Positions 24,729-37,479 of a stretch of DNA of 64,000 bases are shown piece after piece. The stretch is from positions 18,576,286 to 18,640,285 of the forward strand of contig JAIUCV010000007.1 in NCBI GenBank assembly GCA_026724425.1, given 5' to 3'. Every line of letters starts with the position of its first letter. The first letter of the stretch is position 1. Origin of the DNA: Erythrophleum ivorense. Lineage: Eukaryota > Streptophyta > Magnoliopsida > Fabales > Fabaceae. The position numbers and the translations under genes are program-made. Below the pieces are notes generated by a model. That model ran no database searches. It saw only the letters and a list, made by a program, of their open reading frames with translations, and had not been told where the DNA came from.

Positions 24729-27700
24729 TGTAATACCTTAACTTCTTAGCCTTTAAACCATATCACAAAGTGTATTTTTAGACATTTATATAAGGATAGC
24801 ACATTAAATAGTAGAATTTTGCATCACAGAAAAGCCCAACTAATTCATTCTTGGTTTTAAGGACTATGTGGGCTCATCAATTTTATTTTACATCCATACC
24901 ATATCCATCCATATTAGAAACATCACATTTTATCTCACAAAGCTTAGGTTTGGAACCATACATCACAACATCATATTTTTGCTTTTGGGTTAGTGGTCCA
25001 AATTTTTTATATGAATTTTGGAAATTCATAATTGATTCTAGAAAAATTAAAATCATACATATGATAGATTTATGGAAATCCCTAGATGTTAAATAATGAC
25101 TAAAAATAATTTCAGACCAATACAATAGTGTTTATCCCATAAAAAAATAATAGAACAATATATCAGGTCTGTTCTAAGATAACTATAGGACTTGGAATTT
25201 CAAAATTTTGTTTCTCCCTTTATAGAGCTCCAAATGAGGTGCTCTCAGTGGCTATAGAAATCTTATGATATTTAGTTTATACTTGTAAAATTTCATAAGT
25301 ATTGGACTTCATTTAGCCCACAAGTGATGCAAAAATGTAAACTAATCATATGAACAGTAACTTTGTCAATTTTGCATAATTTAGCCAATTTTGAAAAATC
25401 ATAATAAATTTTTTAGAGCTCCAAATTGAGTGCTCTTTAACTCTCTGAAAAGCTCTAGATGAGACCTATTTGCTAGCCAAATTTCATACAAAAACTTATC
25501 TATTTGGTTAGACTTTGGTTTAGCTCAAGAAATGGTCAAATTTGAAGTCCATAAGGGATTTATAAGGCACGGAATGACTTTCTTAACTTTCCATGACTAC
25601 TTGGGTATATCTAAAAGCATGATTATAGCATATAGGAGCATGCTAAATGGTTTAAATCATCATGGAGCTTATTCTCACCTTGCCACTTGCATTTATACAC
25701 ATGGACATAATAGCATATGTGTGGTAAAAACTCAGGTATTCATTCATTTGGTTCCAAAATGGATACATACATCATGTTTACATACATTTAAACATGTTCA
25801 AAGGTCTACATCATATATACATCATATGGTTACAATTCTTGATATCAAAATGCTATTAAAAAGCTTATCTCTTTACTTCATTGTCAAAGTCTTGCCCTTC
25901 AAGGTGGTTAACCTCTATTTCTCGGTCCACTTGGCTCACCTAGACATAGTTAGACATATGTAGAAGAAGAGTGAGACTCAAAGAATTTCAATAGCTCTTT
26001 TCCCTTTCAAACATACATAATGGATGCAATTTTATATCAAAAAATGCATGCATGACATTTAAGCTACTAATGAATATACATAAATCATTTTCTTTGTCAT
26101 ATGAACTCATATATATCAAATATAAGCTCTAAAGGATATCGGTCTAGCCTCATCTAACTTTCTTGGGACTTTTGGATTTGCCTTACCCACTTTCAAGGGA
26201 CTTTTGACTTAGCCTCACTTTTCTTAAGACTTTTAACTTTGTCTCATCCATTCCTAGGGACTTTTACCTCATCCTCATCCATGCTAAGGGACTTTTGGTA
26301 TAACCAAACCTATTCAAGCCACTTTGCATTCATAAACACATTTCAAAAATATAATGGTACCATAACATATAATCAATGGCTAAAACATTTCTCATAGTTC
26401 AAACATACACACAAGTACTTAAAAATAAGTGAACATCTAAGCAATGCATGTAAGAAAGATTAAAGAGCTACCTTAAAGTAAGAACACAACTCTTCCCTTT
26501 ACTTATTCCTTCCCTCTCTTGGCCAAACACTTGCAACTAGGTAGGGCTTGATTCTTTTGGCCTAGACACATCAAACGGGACATATTTCAATCATTAGAAC
26601 AAACCTTACCTTCTCACAACCTTTATGCAAGACTACTTTGTTCTAAGACACCATTATAGTTCCATACAAGACTTAATGAAACAACTTTTGGAGTTTATGA
26701 TTTTGGCTCTCATTTCTCATTCAATTTAAGTCTCTTAACACTATTTAAACTCCTTGGAGTCATCACAATTTCAATTCAAGGAGCCTAGATACACGTTACT
26801 TCTTTAAGTCTTAAAATGAAGCTTACACCTCCATATAACAAACCATGCTTCCTAACTTTATTCTAATGCTTCCTTTAATGTTTACTAATTATGTTTAGTC
26901 CCTTTTTAGCCTTAGAATGAATTAAAACTCTCCCCAGGTGCATTATCTTGCTTTGGCTGAGACATAAGCAAGAATGAGGACCCATAGACTTTTGTAAATT
27001 TTCTTTGGGGAGTTGGCACATGCGAAGCTTCCTAGGTGTCTTGAGAATCCATACACACTCTTAGACAACTAAAATTACCACTAGGAAGCTTCATATTTGT
27101 CAAGGTGCTACTAAATCCCTAGGTTTTGTAACTTAATTTCTAATGCTTCTCTTTTGAATTTCATTGTATATTCTTGTTTCTCATACTCTAAAACCTATGT
27201 TTCTCCCTTGGTTTGGTTAGAATTCATCTCCTATTGAATGGCTACACTTGGCCAAACACACAAATGGGAGAAGAGTAAGCAAAAGGAGCATGGAAGGTTA
27301 TGGAAATTACCTTGATTCAAAGCTTTTTCAAGATGCTTTTCTATGCTTCTAGCTTCTTCTTCAAATTTTGATGTCCTCTCTCTGAACTAGCCATAAACCA
27401 ATCCCAATTGAGTCATTAAAACCATAGGAAGAAAAAGGAGAAAGAGGATAGCAAAGTTGGTGAAGGATGAAGCATGAAAAACTATAAAAATTTTTACCTT
27501 TTTGCCTTGAATCTTCTTCTCCTTACTCCCTCCTTTGATGCACCACTCCCATCTGCCCTTGGTTCTGTTCTAGACCAGAGAAGGTCAGTTATGAGGAGAG
27601 GGCAGAGGTGGGACATGTTTTAAAGGGGCTAGAGCTCATTTATACAACTTTTTAAAAATTACAATTTAGTCCCTCATCTTGGTTTTGTCTAATTGGGCTC

Positions 27701-28170
27701 GTTTCAACTCCTTTTTTAGATTCATCTTTTTCATCATAAAATTTAGGTCCTTTAACTTATAAAATACTTTTAGTTTCACTCAAATTGGATTTATAACCTT
27801 CCTAAATGAACTAGTCAAAGTTCGGGTCAACTGATATTCTAAAATATAAACCGGAGGGGTTTGAACCATTCTAGGGATTCCTAGTTTTTAGGGCCTTTAA
27901 AAATCCCGAAAAACTTAATTTTTTTATTTAAAGATTTTTCCTTTAAGTTTTTTAAATGGCGCCTAAATTTACGAAAATGCTATTGCATGTTCATCAAATT
28001 TTATTTAGCTATTTTTGCTTTATTTTCAGGGCACCGTTAGCCTTATATTCTCATTATTTGATGTTTAGATCATTGCTCTAATTTTGTTTGGCCTCAACTC
28101 TTCCCATTTAGAGAACTTCCTTTTATAATTGATTAGTTTCAGACCCTTTACGGAGGAACCAAGTATTATA
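24729..28170 (-). mobile_element. H-family solo LTR H4, 3442 bp
   Basis: The left end is TGTAATACCTTAAC and the right end AAGTATTATA, a decayed TTACA. CTAAT flanks both ends exactly (24724-24728 and 28171-28175). Internal blocks match H1, H2 and H6: TTTATAGAGCTCCAAATGAG near 25219, the GGGACTTTTGGC array at 26150-26310, AAAGAGCTACCTTAAA near 26462, and the CCTTTACGGAGG block just before the right end that parallels CTCCGTAAAC at the start of H7. No internal domain is present. Confidence 0.88.
26140..26320 (-). repeat. H-family degenerate array in H4
   Basis: Plus-strand units are like GGGACTTTTGACTTAGCCTC and GGGACTTTTACCTCATCCTC, about 33-35 bp apart, reverse to those in H3 and H7. Confidence 0.75.
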
Positions 28171-28175
28171 CTAAT

Positions 28176-28460
28176 TCTATGTTCCTATTGGCAAATTTCT
28201 AAGTCATAAGCAAGACTTACATCTTACTCTTCCACAAGGTTTCTATAACTAGCCAAATATTATATTCTATACCATTGTTTTAATAGTTATTGTAAGCCTC
28301 TTACAATTTTTCCTTTATATTCCATCTTCAGAGGTGAGGAACAACTAAAGCATTTTCACATAATTAACTACTTTTTTAAGCTAACATTAGGCCAAATATG
28401 CATCATGATTGCTAAATTTCTAATTGTGAAATTTAAATTAGCATAGTTTTCCTGAACCAT
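28176..28460 (-). other. Z fragment, leader side of a minus-strand retroelement
   Basis: This is AT-rich non-coding DNA between H4 and the primer site at 28461-28473. In minus orientation it would be the region just downstream of the primer site. Confidence 0.4.
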
Positions 28461-28473
28461 TACTCTGATATCA
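28461..28473 (-). promoter_or_regulatory. Primer-binding site (Met tRNA type), decayed
   Basis: The minus strand reads TGATATCAGAGTA, one mismatch from TGGTATCAGAG. It lies two bases from the LTR end GGACGTTACA (plus strand TGTAACGTCC from 28476). The spacing is that of an LTR/primer-site junction, so a minus-strand element has its 5' LTR to the right. Confidence 0.7.
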
Positions 28474-28475
28474 AA

Positions 28476-30377
28476 TGTAACGTCCTTAGTTTCTAATTAA
28501 GGTAAATAACATAATTATGTTTTAAGTTAGTTATTATTAATGCATAAAATTAGTTAATGAAGTATCAAGATACAAAATATTAGGAAAATTTAAAACTTCT
28601 ATTCAACAAGTTGCAATTAGCTTCATAATTTATATTAAACCTAATGATCTTGCTATGACACCATTTAAAAGTTTAAAGTAAGTATAAGTTGAGCATCTAA
28701 CCTATAATCACCATTAACATTGAGTAACGAAGGTCAAATAAGTAATATATTAATTTCAGGATTCAACTCACAACTTAAAATGGTTGAGTTATGGCTAAAT
28801 TAACCTTTAGAAACTCACAAAATGCAAGAACCCATTTCATGCCACGACCTGAAAATTCTTATGTTGCAATGATACAGAATTGGACCAATTTTCTCACACA
28901 AACACATTTGCGTTGCGGCTAAAATATTTTGCATCGTGACCAAATTTGTTGCTGGATCACTACTAGCTCATTTTGGTCGTGACTTGAGAAAATTTGGTAG
29001 CAACTCTCAAATAGCTATTGACCCCAAACACTCAGATATATGAACTAACAAGTTGCTAACATCTCAAACTCAATCCTAAGATCTCTCTATGGTAAAATGG
29101 CAAGGTTTTAAAAGTAATTTTCTTTCTAATATCTTTCTTTCAATAAGAGAAAGATCAAATAAAATTAATATATTATATTGAAAATTCAAATTAGATTACC
29201 ACTCTAATTTAATATTTTACATTTATTAATTTATTATAATATATTAGACATTTGTAGATATTAGAATTATCTTTAATATATTATATACAAATTAATATAT
29301 TTTTTATTAATATATTTAATCTATTAATTTATGTAAATTTAATGTATAAAATGCAATGCATTAATGCATTATTGTAGTCAACCTTTATAAGGCATATTGA
29401 AAATAGTCAAAAGTGAAATTCAATTTTTTTACATTTTTTATATTTATTTTAAACTAAAATTGAAATTTTAAACCCTGCTCGAATTTAGCTCTACTTTTAA
29501 ACCTTGCCAAATTTTTCTTTCCTATTTATATATAAAATTTTGTTTTTCTTCAATCCTTTTAGTTCTTGTTTAAAAGCTTTGTGCTTTTATTTTTTTTTCT
29601 TCTTCTTCTCCTCCTTCTCCTCCTCTTCTTTTGCACTATTTTTCCATTAAGAATCTTCATCTTTTCTTTCTTAATTTTTTTAATATGTTTATGATTGGTG
29701 CTAGTACAAATATTTTTTTATATTACATGTAATTTGTAAATTTTTAAACTCTTGAGTCACGAAAAAAAAGGAAATTCCAAGATACATTTTTTGGTGGTAT
29801 TTTAAAATTGCTAGAAATTGACTATTTTTTAGTAATTTTGTAGTGGTTATGAAACTACCAATATATGATAGCAAACTCTATCGATTTTCTAACAATATTT
29901 GATGATTTTAAATTGCCTAGAATTTCATTACTCACATTTTGGCTCTTTCTAAAATTTATCATCCATTTTTAATTATCCTTCCCTTTTTTAAAAATCACTC
30001 TCCTATTTTCTCCGTTTCTACTATCAAATCTTAATCATTTATGAAAGATCTCTTTTATGTACTTAAGGTTAGGGTTTCCATGGCTCCTGAGGATGTCACT
30101 AACATCGATAATTTAACTATTCTCGCAGGTAGCATTTGTGGAAGTCTTCTTTGACCTTTAGGCATTCAACTTTTTAAGATGATTTTCTAAAATACATCTC
30201 CTCTTTAGGCCTATTATGCAGGCTCCATTGAGTGCCACCATCAAAGTGCTGCGACCATCCATCCTTAACCATTAAAACCTTGTTGAGCTCTAACTAGTAT
30301 GTTTTCTTTGTTACCATATTTCATGTTGGCAACAACTTCTTTGGATATTATGAGACATTACCAACATATTTGAAATA
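28476..30377 (-). mobile_element. 5' LTR of the minus-strand element Z (right limit not located)
   Basis: The LTR 3' end is at 28476 next to the primer site. The layout resembles family E: a GC-rich box array a few hundred bp from the end (28840-28986) and a TATATATAAATAGG string on the minus strand near 29525, with a pyrimidine/purine tract at 29590-29640 upstream of it. I could not find the LTR start. It may end before 30060, and the last stretch up to the ATH1 target site may be other DNA. No ORF here is credible. Confidence 0.45.
28840..28986. repeat. GC-rich box array in the Z LTR
   Basis: The boxes include GCCACGACC, TTGCGTTGCGGC, GCATCGTGACC and TTGGTCGTGAC in AT-rich surroundings. 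It is weaker than the arrays in E1 and ATH1. Confidence 0.45.
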
Positions 30378-30382
30378 TGGTC

Positions 30383-31790
30383 TGATGACTCCCTAATTTA
30401 TAATATAAAAAGGGAATATATTTGAGATCAAATTAGGGAGTCAAGTACTTTCTTCGTGATTAATAGAGTTAAAAATGGATTCAATCAAACAAAATAAAGA
30501 GAGTGTTTTATTGTATTATCTTTAGCAGTTTGAGCCTCACTCTATGATTGATTTCAATTTCAGGAAAAATAAAAGAAGAAAGAAAGAATTGAGAAAAGAG
30601 AGGGAAGTTGAGAAGTGAGAAAGTATAAGTGGAACAAGCCTCCTCGCTACAGCTAGGATTCAACTCGCTTTGGCGAGAACACACTTTTGCTATAACAAGT
30701 GAGGCACTTCGTCACAACGAAGTCGCGAAGCATACAAATTACAGAGAAAAGCTCGCCACAGCGTAGCAGTAGCGAGAACAGCAGAAATCAGGGAACTTAA
30801 GAGCTCTCGCTATAGCGAGAAGCACTCCTGGCCATAGTGAGATCGGACCCTAAAACGTATAGTTTAATTTAGCAAGCTAAAGAAGATGGGGAGAGGCTAG
30901 GGTTTCATTCATTCAGCATACAGAGGAAGTTCTGGCCGACTAGGAGAGAAGAAAACACATCAAGGGTGTTGGAGGAGCTTCAATTTGATCGAAAATTCAT
31001 CAATTCTATCGATTTTCCTTCCGATTAGGTGTTTCTACTCCATCTTCCCTCTTAGTTGATGATAGTTAACATGTTTGCTGAATTTATTTATGGATTTCAA
31101 GCCATGAGCGGCTAGATTTTGTAATCCTTAGGGATTTTATGAACCTTTAGTCTGTGGAGATTGTTTTCCCTTGTTGATTATGCGGATTATTGGAAATTAT
31201 AGTGTTTAATCTGAAGTATATTTCATTCTATTGGGTGGCCTCCTTTAGTTTGATTGTGGATTGAGTAATTAACCTTTGAAGGAAGGGAATTGCTTATAGA
31301 CCATTGGTTAAACAACTTAGGATTAGATATAATCTAAATTGCACTTAAGATAGAGATATCCTCAAGGGCCCTAGGTAGTCGAAAGAAGGTCTGCACTTAA
31401 TCAATTATTAACCACTCCTTGAGACATTAAGAGTGAGTGGATATAAGGGTTCAATTGGATCGAAAGACAATTGCACCTAATTCAACCTTGACTCTAAAAA
31501 TTGCCTTAAGCCGTTTAATTAAAAGGGAAATAATTGACAGTTGATATAAAGGGGATTAAAATTCTTAAGGTATCTCTAATTGCATACTTTCAATTACAAC
31601 CATCGTTTATTACTTGCATTTACGTAATTTTCATAAATTCAACTGCAAATTGATTGTTTAACTAAAATGAATATGAGAACTCTAATGCCTAATTGCCAAT
31701 TGTATTAATTCTCTGAGGGAACGACCTTGATTCACCACGTACTACGTCTGCGACCCGTACACTTGCAGTGTCATATTTCAGTAAGCATCA
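30383..31790 (+). repeat. ATH1 5' LTR
   Basis: It starts TGATGACTCCCTAATTTA and ends GTAAGCATCA, and aligns without gaps to 38453-39860. A TATAAAAAGG string lies at 30404, close to the LTR start. A palindromic box array lies at 30644-30843. Confidence 0.95.
30644..30843. repeat. Palindromic CTCGC-N4-GCGAG box array, ATH1 5' LTR
   Basis: About six boxes in 200 bp follow the pattern CTCGC, four bases, GCGAG, or half of it. TCTCGCTATAGCGAGA at 30805-30820 is a perfect 16-bp palindrome. Others include CTCGCTTTGGCGAG and CTTCGTCACAACGAAG. The 3' LTR copy (38714-38913) preserves the pattern with different bases mutated (CTCGCTATGGCGAG, CTTCGCCACAACGAAG, CTCGCCATAGCGAG). Confidence 0.8.
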
Positions 31791-31796
31791 AGTTTT

Positions 31797-31814
31797 TGGC
31801 ACCGTTGCCAGGGA
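31797..31814 (+). promoter_or_regulatory. ATH1 primer-binding site (tRNA-Asp)
   Basis: TGGCACCGTTGCCAGGGA starts six bases after the 5' LTR. It differs at two positions (both G to A) from TGGCGCCGTTGCCGGGGA, the complement of the plant tRNA-Asp 3' end that is typical of Athila elements. Confidence 0.9.
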
Positions 31815-32024
31815 ATTAAGGCAATTGGTGAAGAGAATTAGAGGGCTTTGAGTAGTTTTAGCTTAAACACTTACTTTCTATTATTTACTTCTTCTTGGTT
31901 ATTTACGTTTTCAGTTGTTAGCTATAGTAATTTAGTTATTACTTTTTTAGTAATTACCTCTTGATTCTCTTAGCTTAGTAAGACTCTTGATCTACACTCC
32001 TTTATTTTCACAGGTACATAGTTT

Positions 32025-35000
32025 ATGCCACCTAAATCCAGATCTAACAGAACACCTAGAAAGACAAGGAGTTTAATAGATATTTGGCTGAAGGGTCTAC
32101 ACTAATTCAAGCAGAAAGTGAGATAATCATTCCTACCACAGATATGGCAAACGAAGATAATCAAAATTGTACTATCAAAGATTTTGTGGGAAGAACCATG
32201 AGAACCACTCAGCCTAGCATTGTGGTCCCATATTTTCAAGCTGCTAATTTTGAGCTAAAACCTGTGATGATCTCCATGCTGCAGCTCAATGGATAGTTCA
32301 CTGGTAAGAGGTCTGATGAAGATCCTAACCGCCACATTCTGTCATTTTTGGGAGTCTGTGATTCATTCAAACAGAATGGGGTGCCAAGAGATGTGTTAAG
32401 ACTTAGACTATTCCCACTCTCTCTACAAGGGAAGGCTAAGGAATGGTTGTTAAATTTACCAGAGGGTTCAATAGACACTTAGGACAAGCTAGAGGCAAGG
32501 TTCAGAGCTCGCTTCATTCTAAATAATAGAATAGCAGATGCCCGTCGTGAGCTCATCAACTTTAAGCAAGCTTTAGATGAGCATTTGTACGCTGCATGGC
32601 AGAGATACAAACATTTACTCCGCGAATGCCTGAGTCATGGAATGGATAACTGTGCCATTGTTCAGAATTTCTGCACACACCTGACTCCACAAACTGACAC
32701 TATGTTGGATGCTATCTTAAATGGGCGTTGGGATGACATGCCGGTAAATGATGTTATTCTGGCTTTGGACACACTATCTGAGAGCTATGTGCAAAGAGGA
32801 GGTGATAGAATGATTACTACTAATATTGCTAGCACTCAAGAAGACTCTTTTGTACCACTAGCAACTATTCTCTCTGCCCTGAACAAGAGGTTTGATATGT
32901 TAGAATCTCAAGTGCAACGAAGCCAGCAATTGAATGTTTGTTCTACCCAAGTGACTCCAACTGCTTGTGAGAATTATGAAGATCTGCACTCAACAGAACA
33001 TTGCCCCTTTGCATTAACGGAACCAGTTAATTATGTGGGTAACTTTCCAAAGAATCAGAATCCATACTCAAACATTTACAATCCTGCATGGCGAAACGAT
33101 CCGAATTTCTCTTGGAAGAATGGTCCATCACTTAATCAACCATCATCTTCTGGAGCAAGGCCAAATTAACCTCCTGGCTTCTCTCAAGTAACAAGGCAGA
33201 ATGTGCCTGTTCAAGAACCCAAAATGAATCTAGAAGATATACTGGCAAAGTTCATGACCACTCAGATAAAAAATAATGAAGAGCAAGCCGGTATTAATGT
33301 AAGAGTAGATTCTTCCCTTAAGAACATAGAGGTATAGATGGGGCAATTAGCGTCTGCTGTGAATGCACTGAACCAAAGAGGTTTGCCAAGTGATACAATT
33401 CCCAACCCAAGAAGAGAGGGTAAGGAAGAATGTAAAGCTATCACTTTGAGAGGTGGTAAAGAACTTCCTGAAATACAAGTTCAAGTGGAGGACCCAACTA
33501 AGATGAATTCTAAGGGTCCATCAAGCACTATTCAGATAGAAAGTGAAGAACTTCAATAGAAGAAAGAGAAAAAGGCTGCTAGTTTGAACAATAAAGAAGA
33601 GGATAAGGAAGGAGAGTTTAAAGTGGAAAAATCTAAAGAAAAGACAGTTGTACATCCTAAAGTGGTGCCACTGCCTCCATTCCCACAGAGATTGCAGAAG
33701 AAAGTCCTTGATGATCAGTATAAGAAGTTTTTGAGCATGTTTAAGTAACTTCACATCAATATCCCTTTCTCCGAAGCCTTGGAGCAAATGCCTAAATATG
33801 TTAAGTTCCTTAAGGACATGCTTAGCAAGAAGAAGCGGTTTACTGAATTTGCAACAGTGGCTTTGACAAAGGAGACTACAAATATCCTAAAATCCAACCT
33901 ACCAACCAAGTGCAAAGACCCTAATTCTTTTTCAATCCCTTGCATGATTGGGGACAAATTTGAAGGTCGAGCACTCTGTGATTTAGGATCTGCTATGAAC
34001 CTTATGCCTCTATCCATTTTTCGAAAGCTACAAATAGGAGAGGCCAACCCAACGATGGTCACTTTGCAGCTAGCCGATAGAAGTCTCTCTTATCCACATG
34101 GAGTCATTGAAGATGTGTTAGTGAAAGTTGGGCAATTCATCTATCCCGCTGATTTTATTGTACTCGATATTGAAGAGGATAGAGACATCCCATTGATAGT
34201 GGGGAGACCGTTTCTAGCTACTAGCAGAGCATTAGTTGATGTGGAAAAAGGAGAGATAATAATGCAACTAGGAGATGAGCAAGTCACTTTCAGTGTGGAG
34301 AAAGCCATGAAGCATCTGAGTAGTGTCGAAGAATGCTCACGAGTGTCTATTGTTGAAGAGATGATTCAAGAAGAATTAGACTCTTATGCTTTCACCGATC
34401 CTCTTGAAGCAGTACTTGTTGGTAAGTTAAGTATAGAGGAAGTGAAGAGAGTGAAAGTTGAGCACAAGCTTAATGCATTTAGGCCTATGGCTAAGCAAAA
34501 TGGGCATTTTGAATCACTGGAGCTGACTTCACGAAAAACCCATGCTCTACCACCGTCCATCGAGCAGCCTCCATTGTTGGAACTGAAACCTCTTCCATCG
34601 CATCTAAAATACGACTATTTTGGGGAAGGAAAAACTTTGCCAGTCATAGTCTCATCTGCATTAACATTTTTCCAAGAGAAGCAGCTGTTAAAAGTGTTAA
34701 AGGAGCACAAAAGAGCTATTGGTTGGACCATAGCGAATATAAAAGGGATCAGTCCAGCCATCTGTATGCACAAAATTCTTTTAGAAGATGACCACAAGAA
34801 ATCAGTAGAAAACCAAAGAAGATTGAATTCGATAATGAAAGAAGTGGTCAAGAAAGAGATTATTAAGTGGCTTGATGCTGGCATTATCTATCCCATCTCA
34901 AATAGTGACTGGGTGAGTCCGGTGCAGTGTGTTCCTAAGAAAGAAGGTATGACAGTGGTGCATAATGAGAAGAATGAAATGATTGCCACAAGAATAGTCA

Positions 35001-37479
35001 CAGGTTGGAGAGTTTGTATGGACTACAGAAAGTTAAATACGGCTACAAGAAAGGATCATTTCCCGCTTCCATTCATCGATCAGATGTTAGATCGGTTAGC
35101 AGGAAAAGAATTCTTCTGTTTCCTGGATGGCTATTCTGGATACAATCAAATTGCTATTGCCCCGGAGGATCAAGAAAAGACCACTTTCACATGTCCATAT
35201 GGAACTTTCGCATTCAGACGCATGCCTTTTGGACTATGTAATGCTCCTGCCATATTTCAAAGATGTATGATGTCAATCTTCTCTAACATGATTGAGCATG
35301 TAATGGAAGTCTTTATGGACGATTTCTCAGTATTTGGCATCACATTTGAAGAGTGTCTAGACAATTTGACACGAGTTTTGCAAAGGTGTGAGGACACTAA
35401 TTTAGTCCTAAATTGGGAAAAGTGCCACTACATGGTTTGTGAAGGTATAGTACTTGGGCATAAAGTGTCTAAAAGAGGGTTGGAAGTGGATCAGGCTAAG
35501 GTGTCAGTAATTGAGCAACTACTACCGCCCACTAATGTGAAAGCCATTAGAAGCTTCTTAGGGCATACTGGGTTCTATCGGCGATTTATCAAAGATTTTT
35601 CACAGATAGCAAAGCCTCTTTCTCAATTGCTTGAAAAGGATACCCCTTTCAAATTAGATGCAAACTACTTGAAGGCCTTTGAAGAACTTAAGCAGAGACT
35701 CATCACCGCACCAATTATAGTGGCCCCTGATTGGTCACTACCCTTTGAGGTTATGTGCGACGCGAGTGATTATGCAGTTGGAGCTGTGCTTGGCCAGAGA
35801 CATGGTAAGATTTTCCATCCTATTTACTATGCAAGCAAAACCTTAGCTGGAGCACAGGTAAATTACTCAACTACTGAAAAAGAAATGCTTGTTGTTGTCT
35901 TTGCTTTTGAGAAATTTAGAGTCTATTTGATGGGCACTAAAGTTATAGTCCATACTGATCATACTACTATTAGATATCTTTTATGTAAGAAAGAATCTAA
36001 ACTTAGGCTAATTAGATGGGTTTTACTATTGCAAGAATTTGATGTGCAAATTGCTGATAGGAAAGGAACTGAAAATCAAGTGGCTGATCATTTATCTAGA
36101 CTTATGAATAACTCTGATTGTGTGGATAATATCTTGATTAATGAGAGCTTTCCTGATGAATCTATATTTGCTATGAATTGTATATCTGTGCCATGGTATG
36201 CTGATTATGCCAACTACCTGGTCAGTGGCATTGTGCCCGATGAATTAAATTTTTATCAAAAGAAAAAGTTTCTGCATGATGTGAAATGGTTTGTGTGGGA
36301 TGAACCATTTTTATATAGGAAATGTACTGACCAAATTCTGCAAAAATGTGTGCCTCAAACTGAACAAAATGACATTCTTCATGCTTGTCATTCTGCTCTT
36401 TATGGTGGTCATTTTAACAGCCAGCGTACTGCTTACAAAGTGTTACAATCTGGGTTTTATTGGCCTTCACTGTTTAAAGATGCTTATTTATTTGTTAGTC
36501 AATGTGATGCATGTCAGCAAACAGGTAACATCTCAAAGAGGCATGAGATGCCCCAATCAGGTATTTTTGAGGTAGAATTATTTGATGTGTGGGGTATTGA
36601 TTTCATGGGACCATTTGTTTCATCTAGAACTCATCAATACATTTTAGTTGCTATTGAATATATGAGTAAGTGGATTGAGGCTGTAGCTTGCTAATCTAAT
36701 GATGCCAATACGGTAGTGCGATTTGTGAAAAAGAATATTTTTACTCGATTTGGCATACCTAGGGCAATCATTAGTGATGGGGGGACTCATTTTAACAATA
36801 GATTGTTCAAGGGTCTGCTTGAAAAATATAGAGTCACCCATAAAATGGCTTTGGCTTATCACCCTCAAACCAACGGCTTGTGTGAAGTATCCAATAGAGA
36901 AATAAAAAGGATTTTGGAAAAGACTATAAACCCCACTAGAAAAGATTGGGCAGATAAGCTCGATGACGCTTTATGCCCATACAAGACGGCTTTTAAATCT
37001 CCAATAGGTATGTCCCCATATCAATTAGTTTTTGGCAAAACTTGTCATCTGCCCATTGAGCTAAAGCATAAAGCCTTTTGGGCTATTAAGAAAGTAAATT
37101 ATGATATGGCTAAAGTGAGTGAGAAAAGACAATGCAACTTAATGAGTTGGATGAGTTTAGATTGCAAGCCTTTGAAAATTCTAGAATTTACAAAGAAAGA
37201 ACTAAAAGAGTTCATGATAGACACATCTTACTAAGGACATTTATACCTGGAGACCTTGTGTTACTTTATAACTCTCGTTTAAAGTTGTTTCCAGGTAAGT
37301 TGCAATCAAGATGGTCTGGCCCGTTCAAGGTAATTACTGTGACATCTTATGGAGCCATTGAAGTTCAGGATGAGAAATCAGGAGATCAATTTAAAGTAAA
37401 TGGTCAAAGGCTTAAGCATTATCTAGGTGGTGACATAGACCGGCAGACTACAGTCCATATCTTGGCTCAACCTCCTTGA
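32025..37479 (+). pseudogene. ATH1 gag-pol polyprotein, Athila lineage, inactivated
   Basis: One reading frame runs from about 32070 to about 37130. The likely start is ATG 32025 (MPPKSRSN) in another frame, so a frameshift lies near 32070; a second near 37130 shifts the end. Order: capsid-type gag (about 32290-32800), a C-rich knuckle remnant (CENYEDLHSTEHC) with one Cys replaced by Tyr, protease DLGSAMNLMP at 33980, RT with FMDD at 35312-35323, RNase H with its first Asp at 35759, integrase HHCC from 36379, and catalytic D-D-E at 36599, 36776 and 36884. In-frame stops lie at 32294, 32480, 33167, 33335, 33557, 33746 and 36692; from context each derives from CAG, CAA or TGG by one transition. 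The catalytic residues survive. No chromodomain and no env are present. Confidence 0.95.

Noticed and set aside
30060..30377. Possible LINE or host exon (frame starting MAPEDVTN)
   Set aside because: The frame is closed after a few codons and I could not recognise a family; left unassigned.
32236..32478. Antisense ORFs over ATH1 gag and pol (also 33521-34062, 34615-34884)
   Set aside because: They are shadows of the gag-pol frame.
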